Positions 17,790 through 25,496 of a DNA stretch of 64,000 nucleotides are shown here, piece after piece. How positions within the stretch are numbered: the first letter of the stretch is position 1; each line of letters opens with the position of its first letter. The notes under the pieces were generated by a model that searched no databases, was not told where the DNA came from, and saw only the letters and a list, made by a program, of their open reading frames with translations. Position numbers and translations under genes: made by a program. Source of the stretch: Candidatus Neomarinimicrobiota bacterium (GTDB taxonomy: Bacteria > Fidelibacterota > JAANXI01); assembly GCA_021734025.1 (NCBI GenBank), contig JAIPJS010000004.1, forward strand, positions 310,001 through 374,000, given 5' to 3'.

Positions 17790-19001
17790 TCAAAACGATA
17801 CTTTAATCTCCGCAAAGATCTGATCCTGTTTCGCTGATCTGCCGAAAGGTGAATTTGCCGGGCCCTGTAAGAGGAGCCCGCCGAAGGTCACTCCGACACC
17901 GTCCGCCATATCCCAGTTCAAGAAAGTGAGCGTAAAGGAATCTCCATCTTCGAAATTGTACACGCCAATGAGCTGGTAAGAGACGAATTTCATCACCTCC
18001 CACTGGGCGCGGATGGCGGTGGAAAAAGTCTGTTGCGGCGGAGCGCCTTGTGGGTTGAGTTGCTCAACATCCTTGTCATACTGGAATGTGTAATTGTGCA
18101 CTAATTGCCCAGTGAGGGAGAGTTTGTCCGTCGGAATGTAGTCCACCCCAACCACCGACTCGAGGTACGGATTATCCACGAACTGATTGGTGCCGTCGGT
18201 ATCTTCCGTGCGGAAATACGCGGATTCGCCCTTGATCGCCCAGGCGCCCCGGGTGGTGATGAAGTCAAAGCCGTACACATCGATGGGAAGGTATTCGCCG
18301 TACAAAATTGGTTGTCCGCCCACAAAGTTATGCTGGATAGTCGGAGAGTGCTCGTACCCGTGAAAGTAACTCAGGGAATAGTCCAGTGTACCGATGTACG
18401 AGGAGAGTTTCAGTCCGAACTGTGCATTGCTTAACCGGTTTTCCGGCGTAATCAGCGAATCGGTCGGCGCCGGCATTTTGTCCGGTTCGAAAAACGGGAG
18501 TCCGACGGCTTGGACTTTGAACGGCCCCAGGTAGAAGTTGCCTCTGGCGGCTACCACAGGAATACGATAGTCCTCGATCTCCGACGAAATATTCTCGTAA
18601 TCCCAGGGATTGATATTGTCGGTGGGATTCACCCAGTCCGCTGTCCCCCAGAAGATGAACTGCTGTCCCAGGCGAAAGTCAGCATGATCGGTAAAGATAT
18701 CCACGTACGCCTCCACGGGATAGACGGTGAGACCACTTCCGCGACCAGCAAACGGGGAATGCGCCGATTTTGCCGCGTCGTAATTAAAATCCATAGCAGC
18801 AAAATAAGCGGCACTCATGCCCAGGCGACCGTCCACCTGGAGCTGCAACCGTGCTCCGGCGCGATCAAACCGGATGGAATCGTTGGGATTGACATAGCCA
18901 AATGATTTTACATATCCGCTCAGGTTTTGGGCGTGGATTTCACCAGAAAACAAAATGATGAAAACGGAAAATATCAGGTGAGTAATTTTGTGGATTCTCA
19001 T
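17790..19001 (-). CDS. Outer-membrane porin-like protein, DUF1302-type or similar
   Basis: A 403-residue exported beta-barrel. The signal peptide is FSVFIILFSGEIHAQ. The mature protein is a series of amphipathic strands with aromatic ends, and it finishes in IFAEIKVSF, a classic outer-membrane end with terminal Phe. The block DFRLGQQFIFWGTADWVNPTDNINPWDYE resembles the RIGRQ-V-WG--D-F-P-D-NP-D signature of DUF1302 porins, which is why I lean to that group. It is the last gene of tetR-MMPL-LolA-like-porin. In other bacteria DUF1302 proteins accompany RND/MMPL exporters and LolA- or DUF1329-type proteins, suggesting lipid or hydrophobic compound movement to the outer membrane. Confidence 0.75.
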   Translation of the reverse strand: MRIHKITHLIFSVFIILFSGEIHAQNLSGYVKSFGYVNPNDSIRFDRAGARLQLQVDGRLGMSAAYFAAMDFNYDAAKSAHSPFAGRGSGLTVYPVEAYVDIFTDHADFRLGQQFIFWGTADWVNPTDNINPWDYENISSEIEDYRIPVVAARGNFYLGPFKVQAVGLPFFEPDKMPAPTDSLITPENRLSNAQFGLKLSSYIGTLDYSLSYFHGYEHSPTIQHNFVGGQPILYGEYLPIDVYGFDFITTRGAWAIKGESAYFRTEDTDGTNQFVDNPYLESVVGVDYIPTDKLSLTGQLVHNYTFQYDKDVEQLNPQGAPPQQTFSTAIRAQWEVMKFVSYQLIGVYNFEDGDSFTLTFLNWDMADGVGVTFGGLLLQGPANSPFGRSAKQDQIFAEIKVSF

Positions 19002-19121
19002 AGTATTTTCCTGGTAAAATTAGCAATCATGGGCGATTGGTAATTTTTTGAACTTCGGCCGGAGCTGATCTTGTCGGCCCGGAAGGGCTCCCTGTCGGGA
19101 AAGGGTAGACGCCGGAGGCCC

Positions 19122-19910
19122 TCACCGCATCCGTTGTAAATAGCGCTGCGAAAAGAAATCATCCGGGATGCCGGTATTCGTCTGAATGTCATCAAATTCC
19201 ATAATGCTGGTATGATCGATCTGCACGTCGTGCATCACCATGTTCGATTCGAAATCCGTCCCATTGACTTCGGTATACTCTTTGACATTGAGAATTTTTT
19301 TCTTCTGCAATGACTCATCGAAATACACCGTTTTTATATTGTTCAGTTTGTCCTGCAGGACGTACCGGATGATTTTCCCGTACCCGGTATCCTCGCTGAT
19401 CTGGTCGGTTTTCGGGAGGCTCTCAATGACATAGGTTTTTTGATCGGCGATAGTCGTATCTGCCAGGCGCTTGTATGTCCAGTCCTCCAGCTCCGGCTCG
19501 CCGATGTCGTAATAAGTGAAATCCGACGACATGAAATTCCCGCCGGAACCGCTGGCGGCAATCCGCTTGACGCGGCGCAGCGCCGGGAGATAGAGATAGC
19601 GCTCATCTTCGGCGTTATCGTGCTCGATCATCAGAAAGCCCGTACCCTCCACATCGGCTGGCCGGGTAAACCGCATGAGCATCCGGCTTTCGTCATCTCT
19701 GGTATTCTTTGAGTAGAAATCGATTGTGCGCACCCGGGTTTCGCCGCGACTGGTTTTCAGTGTGAGCGTCACCTTGGCCTGCATGGCATCCCAGGTGGAT
19801 TGATTGAGCATTTCCTGCATGATTTCGTATCCGGTGGGTTCCTGGGCAAATCCCAGCGATGTGATGAACAACATGATGAGTGCGGTACTTGCGTAAGATA
19901 GATATTTCAT
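19122..19910 (-). CDS. LolA-like outer-membrane lipoprotein-sorting family protein
   Basis: A 262-residue periplasmic protein with a signal peptide (YASTALIMLFITSLGFA). The body follows the LolA-like domain that accompanies MMPL exporters: PTGYEIMQEMLNQSTWDAMQAKVTLTL, then LMRFTRPADVEGTGFLMIEHDNAEDERYLYLPALRRVKRI, then GGNFMSSDFTYYDI. The LPALRRVKRI and SSDFTYEDI-like blocks are characteristic. Such proteins have a curved hydrophobic cavity that carries lipids through the periplasm. It starts 10 bases after the MMPL gene and lies 120 bases before the porin gene, placing it between inner- and outer-membrane partners. It is unlikely to be the housekeeping LolA because of this context. Confidence 0.85.
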   Translation of the reverse strand: MKYLSYASTALIMLFITSLGFAQEPTGYEIMQEMLNQSTWDAMQAKVTLTLKTSRGETRVRTIDFYSKNTRDDESRMLMRFTRPADVEGTGFLMIEHDNAEDERYLYLPALRRVKRIAASGSGGNFMSSDFTYYDIGEPELEDWTYKRLADTTIADQKTYVIESLPKTDQISEDTGYGKIIRYVLQDKLNNIKTVYFDESLQKKKILNVKEYTEVNGTDFESNMVMHDVQIDHTSIMEFDDIQTNTGIPDDFFSQRYLQRMR

Positions 19911-19920
19911 ACTTTCCTCC

Positions 19921-22278
19921 TCAGGACTTCTCTGGAATAAGGGACTTCGGCTTAACGATCATGAAAAATGCCGGCAGAATCGTCAGGGCACCAAAAGCGC
20001 TGGTGAGCATGGTCAGCGTAATCAATATGCCCATGTGCGCGATGGCGACAAATTGCGAGAGCGCAATGATGGAAAATCCCAGCGCTACGATTATGGAATT
20101 GATGATAATCGCCACCCCGGACTCGCGCATAGTCGCCGGAACCGCTTCATAAAAATCCAATCCTTCGCCGAGTTTGATCCGGTACCGGTGGATAAAGTGG
20201 ATGGCGTAATCGATACCGATCCCGATGGCGATGCTGGAGGTGACCATGGTCTCCAGGTTCAGTGGAATTTTGAACCAGCCCATGATCGCAAAATTTAAAA
20301 AGAGCGCAAAGAAGAGCGGAATCGTGGAGAAAACGCCAATCACCGGGGACTTGAACATAAAACTGGTGAGCAGCCAGACCAGCAGCAGCGAGACGATGAT
20401 ACTGTAGACCTGTCCCCGGACGATTAGGTTATCCACTACAATGATGATTTTTGCCATGCCGGTGATTTCCGCGGTGGTCTCTGGAAATAGTTCATCGAGT
20501 TTTGCTGAGAGTTTCTTGTCAATTTTCCGGAGAATGGACTGCTTATCGGTGTTAATAAACACGGAGACTTTGGCATTTTGATAACCGTAATCCACCAGGT
20601 TTGCAAAATCCTCCGGCTCGCCGGACATCTCGTAGAGCTGGAGGTACTGGGCCACCAAATGACGTCCGGAAACAGTGTCCTGTACCTCCCGCTCTATCCA
20701 CTCCCCGTTTTGCTGTACCCACTCAGTCCCTGTGACGATTTCCTGCTGATCCGGAATGCGGTTGTATGCCTCTTTGTCGCTGTGGAGCACTTTGTTGATT
20801 CGAGCGACAAAATCCGCCAGCGATTGTGAATCGCCCACATGATCCAGCGTTTTTGCGTAGCGCTGGAATTCCAGCATTCCCTTGAGGAGACGCGGCGATT
20901 TGATTGCACCTTCCTCCTCACCTTCAATCATGATTTGAAATGCAGTGGTTCCGGCGAAGTGTTCGTTGACAAAATCGTTCGCCTGCCGCAAAGGATGCTC
21001 TTCAGGGAAATTTTCGATGGAAGAAAATTCGTGATGCAGTTTGGTCATACCCCAGACCGAGACGAGCGCCACAATGATGATAAACGGAATAAATCCCTTC
21101 TCAAATTTGATGAGCGCGTTGCCCCACCAGGAAGCAAATTTCTGCGAAGCAAAAGACTTTTCCCGTTTGCGCATCCATTTCGGTACGGGGACAACGGAAA
21201 GCCACGCCGGGAGCCAGGTCAGTGAGATCAGCAGGGCAAATAAAACGCCAATGGAGGTAAAAATGCCCAGTATACCGATGCTTTCGGTCCCGGATGTGTT
21301 CAGCGCGAGAAACCCGGCAGCGGTGGTGAGTGACGTCATAATCACCGGGGATTGCATCTCCAGAAATGTTGATTTGGCTAGTAGTTTTTTATCAGAAATC
21401 TTCAACGCGTTCTGGGAATAGTGAGACAGCAAGTGAATGCTGTCCGCGACCGCAATTGCCATAAGTAAAATCGGCAGAATCTCCGTGGAATGGCTCATGG
21501 GAATGCCGAAGAGTGTCATCAGTCCCATAGTCCAGAGCACGCTCATAATCACAACCGTGAGCGGAAGAATTATCCCACGAATACTTCGGAAAGCGATAAG
21601 GAGCAGGACGAAAATCACCGCCAGCCCGCCGCCAAAGAAGACTGCCATGTCCCGCTGCATACCCAGGCTGACGTAGTGGTTCACTACTGGCTTCCCGGCA
21701 AGCAGGTAGTCCAGGTCGGACTGCTGATCCATCCGCTCGACCGTGGGAATGAATGCCGAGACAAAGTCATCCGGGTCAATGGAATTTTTCAGGAAGATCA
21801 TGATCCCGGCAGCTTGTTCATCTTTGGAAATAATATTGCCCAGCGCCAAATCGCTGTTGAAGAGATCCTGTTTATATTGCTCTACTTCCCGCGGTGTCTC
21901 CGGGAGTTTCGTAAGAATATCACGGACATTCATTCCGTCGGGTGTGCCCTCGATCAGGCTGATATTGGTCGGAGAAATGATATTGTAGACCTCTGGATAC
22001 GCATCGATGGAATCGGTCAGCGCTGCAATAGTGCGGATGTTCTCCGGTGTAAACAGACTGTCCCCGGTGATGCCGACGAAAACAAATTCTTTGGAGGGAA
22101 AAATCTCGCCCATTTTATCGTAGAGACGCTTGGCAGGAATGTCCTGTGGCAGTGCGTTGGTCACATCCGGATCCATGTGCATATTTTTCAGTTGGTAAGT
22201 GAAAAATACGGTCAGAATCACGTTGATGAGAATAAACCACCACGGGTGTTCTGTTATCAGATCTGCAATCCGCTTCAT
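19921..22278 (-). CDS. MMPL/RND-superfamily exporter
   Basis: An inner-membrane transporter of 785 residues with two copies of the six-helix RND unit, each preceded by a large periplasmic loop. The first helix is at residues 13-30. A sterol-sensing-like block occurs in both halves, for example GIDYAIHFIHRYR (second half) and AVADSIHLLSHY (first half), the latter with the transport Asp. Periplasmic parts resemble HpnN/MmpL-type lipid exporters. It shares the ATGA overlap with the upstream tetR (start 22278, tetR stop at 22275), and the LolA-like and porin genes follow, so the four probably form one envelope-spanning export pathway controlled by the TetR protein. The cargo, perhaps a lipid, cannot be read from the sequence. 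Confidence 0.88.
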   Translation of the reverse strand: MKRIADLITEHPWWFILINVILTVFFTYQLKNMHMDPDVTNALPQDIPAKRLYDKMGEIFPSKEFVFVGITGDSLFTPENIRTIAALTDSIDAYPEVYNIISPTNISLIEGTPDGMNVRDILTKLPETPREVEQYKQDLFNSDLALGNIISKDEQAAGIMIFLKNSIDPDDFVSAFIPTVERMDQQSDLDYLLAGKPVVNHYVSLGMQRDMAVFFGGGLAVIFVLLLIAFRSIRGIILPLTVVIMSVLWTMGLMTLFGIPMSHSTEILPILLMAIAVADSIHLLSHYSQNALKISDKKLLAKSTFLEMQSPVIMTSLTTAAGFLALNTSGTESIGILGIFTSIGVLFALLISLTWLPAWLSVVPVPKWMRKREKSFASQKFASWWGNALIKFEKGFIPFIIIVALVSVWGMTKLHHEFSSIENFPEEHPLRQANDFVNEHFAGTTAFQIMIEGEEEGAIKSPRLLKGMLEFQRYAKTLDHVGDSQSLADFVARINKVLHSDKEAYNRIPDQQEIVTGTEWVQQNGEWIEREVQDTVSGRHLVAQYLQLYEMSGEPEDFANLVDYGYQNAKVSVFINTDKQSILRKIDKKLSAKLDELFPETTAEITGMAKIIIVVDNLIVRGQVYSIIVSLLLVWLLTSFMFKSPVIGVFSTIPLFFALFLNFAIMGWFKIPLNLETMVTSSIAIGIGIDYAIHFIHRYRIKLGEGLDFYEAVPATMRESGVAIIINSIIVALGFSIIALSQFVAIAHMGILITLTMLTSAFGALTILPAFFMIVKPKSLIPEKS

Positions 22279-22916
22279 GCCGTCTCTCCCTGAATAATGC
22301 TGTTGAGTGAATCGATAAATATTTGTGCTTCCAGCACTACTGCAGAATATTGAGCGCCTCGAATTATTTTTATGCTAAGTCCGGATAGCATAGTCCATAT
22401 CAGCTCTGTTAACTCCGGACCTGATAGCGGGGACTGATTTTTTTCTAGCACACTGTTGAGATGTTCGTCAATCGGTTTACGATGGTCATCTACCTTTTCG
22501 CCAATTTCCCTGTGCCGGGCGGAACCCATGGGAGAACTCTTACCCAGCGGAAAAATAATCTTTAAAAAATCCGTGTTTTCATATCCATAGTTGATATACT
22601 GACGAAAATAGAGGGAAATAATTTCTGCTGGATCTTCAGTGGATAGGATTGCGTCCGACACCCTCTCGTAATACCTGATGGTTTCCTCCTCGTAGATCGT
22701 CCAGTAGATAGTCTCCTTCTCCGGGAAATAGTAGTACAGTGTCGCCTTACCGAGCCGGGCGGCTTCGGCTATCTCCGTGAGTTTCGTTTCCGTGTACCCT
22801 TGCTTCGCAAAGAGAGTCAGAGCCGCGTCTAATATGGACTGCCGCCGCTGATCCCGTTCCTCCGCCCGGCGATCTTTCAGTTTTGGATTCGACTGATTGG
22901 TTTGTTTTCGACTCAT
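22275..22916 (-). CDS. TetR/AcrR family transcriptional regulator
   Basis: A 213-residue repressor-type protein. The N-terminal helix-turn-helix is standard: RRQSILDAALTLFAKQGYTETKLTEIAEAARLGKATLYYYFPEKETIYWTIYEEE. The C-terminal ligand-binding domain is alpha-helical and unremarkable. I took the ATG at 22916, just before the basic run that leads into the helix-turn-helix; a longer frame to 23018 would add residues encoded by an intergenic repeat. Its stop overlaps the MMPL start by four bases, so it probably regulates its own operon. No clear operator palindrome could be picked out from the repeat-rich upstream gap. Confidence 0.9.
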   Translation of the reverse strand: MSRKQTNQSNPKLKDRRAEERDQRRQSILDAALTLFAKQGYTETKLTEIAEAARLGKATLYYYFPEKETIYWTIYEEETIRYYERVSDAILSTEDPAEIISLYFRQYINYGYENTDFLKIIFPLGKSSPMGSARHREIGEKVDDHRKPIDEHLNSVLEKNQSPLSGPELTELIWTMLSGLSIKIIRGAQYSAVVLEAQIFIDSLNSIIQGETA

Positions 22917-22964
22917 CGGTCGAAAAGGTACAAAGAAAAGAACGTTGAGCCAAGAAAAAAAACT

Positions 22965-23265
22965 AATAGCACGCTGATGACGCAGATTGAGCAGATGACC
23001 GCAGATTAAATACCGCAAAGATGCAAAGAATAATGACTAAACACTGAAAAACACCGAAGACACTGAAATGAACACAACCAACAACTCCCGCTAAAGCGTG
23101 TACTACCAAGACGAAAGTCACAATGGACGCAGGACAGAGGAGACTCGACACCTGACAGTTTTAACCATAACACTTCTCCGCCTCCGTGGAGCGGCGAGAA
23201 CACAGTAGCACATTGACACGGTTTTCTAACTTGAACACCATAACACTCTTACACTGTCGTTACAA
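22965..23265. repeat. Mosaic intergenic repeat, most complete array (A-F)
   Basis: Begins with the MITE-type end ATAGCACGCTGATGACGCAG and continues through modules B (CGCAAAGATGCAAAGAA), C (AACACTGAAAAACACCGAAG), D (CCCGCTAAAGCGTG hairpin, one arm changed), E (GACTCGACACCTGACAG...TTTTAACCATAACAC) and F, ending ACACTGTCGTTACA. It lies between divergent tetR and the MFS gene, so it includes or borders both promoters. It aligns module for module with 17540-17787. Confidence 0.75.
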
Positions 23266-23310
23266 AATCTTGCTTTCCGTTCACAACCTGAGTATCGTAC
23301 TGCGATTGCA

Positions 23311-24678
23311 ATGAAACGACGCTTTATTCATATCAAACAATCGCTGCGAAACTCGCTGTGGGAAGGGGCTTTGAGTGCGCCTTTTAATACCATTTCGACT
23401 GGTGTTTTATTAACCGGATTTGCCCTGTACCTTGGCGCATCACCCTTGGAAATCAGCATAATTATTTCCCTCCCGTTCCTGACGCAAATTGTACAGTTTT
23501 TTGCTCCATGGTTCATCGATAAAGTCGGTAGTCGCAGGAAACTGACTTCGTATGGCACACTATACTCCCGGTTGGTCTGGATGTTGGTCGCAGCACTTCC
23601 AGCCCTCCTGTTGTTCGATTTTGATCCGGTTCCCCTGTTTATCGTTTTGTCGGTTGTGTCCCTTCTTTTCTTTAATCTCGGACTCAACAGCTGGCTTTCC
23701 TGGATGTCGGACCTCGTACCGACAAGGTTTCGCGGCAGATTTTTTGGAATGCGCAATATGTATGTCGGATTGCTCAGCATGGGCATGCTGGTCCTCACCG
23801 GATTGGCACTCGATTTTTTTCGCACCATCCGCATGGAAGGATTCGGCTATTCGCTGATCATCCTTTTCGGCATCGCTTTGGCATACTTTTCCTTCCGGTT
23901 TACGCTTCTCATCGATGATGTGCCGCAAACGGTATCAGAGCGGATTTCGCCATCCCTGATATGGAGGCAAATCCGGGAAAATCGCAAATTCCGATCGATT
24001 TTATCTTTTCTGGCAATTTGGACCATCGTTACCGGCGTGGCGGCGCCGTTTTATTACGTTCATCTCTACGAAAACCTGCACTGGAATTACAGTCAGGCAA
24101 CACTGTATGCGGCGATTACCGCCGGACTGCCGTTCCTGCTACAGCCGATTTGGGGAAAATTATTGGACCGAGTCGGCCACAAACCGCTCCTCCAAATTTG
24201 CCTCTCTGGCGTGTCGGTAATTCCGTTGATTTGGTTGCTCATGGCGCCGGAGTGGTCGTGGATTCTCTGGATCGAGGCGTTTATCTCCGGCACATTTTGG
24301 GCAGGACTAAATATCACCCTGTTTAACATTGTCCTCTACGGATTACCGGGAGAAAAGAAGGCCTCGGCGCTGGCAGTCGTCTCAGGCATTACCGGGCTGC
24401 TCAATTTTTGCGCGATGCTCCTGGGCGGATTCATCGTGACGTGGTTTGCCTTTATTGAATTCCACATCGGTGCCTGGGTCTTCTCGCCGTTTCATATCAC
24501 GTTTCTTCTGAGTTTTCTTGGTCGGTTGCCCATGTCCCGGTTTGCCCGAACTATTGACGAACCGGAGGCCAAAGATATCGGTGTTGTTGTGCAGCTAATC
24601 CAGACCGGGATGGCCAAACGGGTCGGACTTGGCAGGCAATTCTGGATTTTCCGGGGCAGCCGGGATACGGAAGCCTAA
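23311..24678 (+). CDS. Major facilitator superfamily transporter
   Basis: A 455-residue inner-membrane protein with about 12 hydrophobic helices. Helices 1-6 occupy about residues 20-205 and 7-12 about residues 235-420. The loop between helices 2 and 3 reads FIDKVGSRRKLT, the MFS signature (D-x-x-G-x-R-R/K), and GKLLDRVGHKP in the second half is its repeat. The SWMSDLVPTRFRGRFFG block is shared with a subgroup of uncharacterised MFS proteins. Substrate not predictable. No ribosome site is seen before the ATG. It is divergent from the tetR operon and convergent with the DUF4249 gene. Confidence 0.88.
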   Translation: MKRRFIHIKQSLRNSLWEGALSAPFNTISTGVLLTGFALYLGASPLEISIIISLPFLTQIVQFFAPWFIDKVGSRRKLTSYGTLYSRLVWMLVAALPALLLFDFDPVPLFIVLSVVSLLFFNLGLNSWLSWMSDLVPTRFRGRFFGMRNMYVGLLSMGMLVLTGLALDFFRTIRMEGFGYSLIILFGIALAYFSFRFTLLIDDVPQTVSERISPSLIWRQIRENRKFRSILSFLAIWTIVTGVAAPFYYVHLYENLHWNYSQATLYAAITAGLPFLLQPIWGKLLDRVGHKPLLQICLSGVSVIPLIWLLMAPEWSWILWIEAFISGTFWAGLNITLFNIVLYGLPGEKKASALAVVSGITGLLNFCAMLLGGFIVTWFAFIEFHIGAWVFSPFHITFLLSFLGRLPMSRFARTIDEPEAKDIGVVVQLIQTGMAKRVGLGRQFWIFRGSRDTEA

Positions 24679-24727
24679 CCCAACTTCAGGCTCCCGGATC
24701 ATCGGAAATAATTTTTGAATCGAAAGG

Positions 24728-25495
24728 TTATCGCGATCGCGGTCCGCGCTGCGTGTATATATACTCCTCCCGGCTTTGCGAGCCGAACACGCCCCGCCCG
24801 CCGGAGATCCCGGCACGCGTTGATTCGTTAATGATGTATTCGAAATAATTCGAGTCTACGGCCGTCACTGCAAACCGAAAATTAGAAATTTCGCTGTATT
24901 GATCAGCCGGGATGGTGTACCGTCCGCTCACAAGATCGTTTCGGTTAAGCATCGGGGTCCGGTCGTGCAATATGGTACGGTTCTCTTCATAGATACCTCT
25001 GTTTGACGAGGCGGAAAAATAGAACAACGGTGCGTCGGGCGCAACCCATTGAAAAGTTCGGTTCGGCGGGGAAAATTCCATAGACTGAATTTCCGGCACG
25101 GTGGTTTGACCGGTAATCAGCGTATCGCGATTCCGTGTTACCACGAGTGTATAGGTGTTTTCATTTTCGACCTCGAGCCGCGTATAATAATTATAGTCTT
25201 CCTGGTAGTTAAAGCCCCGCCTGTGGAGTAGATTACTCTCCACTTCGCGGTGCTCTAATGGGAAATTATTTATCTTTACCTGCACATCGTTCACGTAAAT
25301 TTCCTGAAAATCCTCCGGCGGCAAAACCCTGGAAATGACGACTTTTTGTCTATCTTGGTCCGGGTCAAGAATTGCATGAACGACCAGGGAATCTTCAACG
25401 AAGATATCACCGGTCTGTACCGGCGTCTCGTCACAACTGCAGACAACCACCAAAAGACTCATCATCATACTCAACCTTTTCAACTGATTGCCCAT
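24728..25495 (-). CDS. DUF4249-like lipoprotein paired with a TonB receptor
   Basis: A 255-residue protein with a hydrophobic start ending LLVVVCSCDE; the cysteine after VVV fits a lipoprotein signal, so it is probably anchored in a membrane. The rest is beta-rich: FVEDSLVVHAILDPDQDRQKVVISRVLPPEDF near the start, then QVKINNF and YTLVVTRNRDTLITGQTTVP, which look like the DUF4249 pattern. It starts one base after the stop of the TonB receptor gene, so both are on one message and translationally coupled. DUF4249 lipoproteins of Bacteroidota regularly accompany small TonB receptors; the ligand is unknown. The family match is moderate and rests on layout plus partner. Confidence 0.72.
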   Translation of the reverse strand: MGNQLKRLSMMMSLLVVVCSCDETPVQTGDIFVEDSLVVHAILDPDQDRQKVVISRVLPPEDFQEIYVNDVQVKINNFPLEHREVESNLLHRRGFNYQEDYNYYTRLEVENENTYTLVVTRNRDTLITGQTTVPEIQSMEFSPPNRTFQWVAPDAPLFYFSASSNRGIYEENRTILHDRTPMLNRNDLVSGRYTIPADQYSEISNFRFAVTAVDSNYFEYIINESTRAGISGGRGVFGSQSREEYIYTQRGPRSR

Positions 25496-25496
25496 G

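Noticed and set aside
17437-17793. 118-codon open frame over a mosaic repeat, translating to SVSSVFFSV-like text
   Set aside because: Such frames recur wherever the repeat occurs and are artefacts of the CACTGAAAACACCGAA-type modules.
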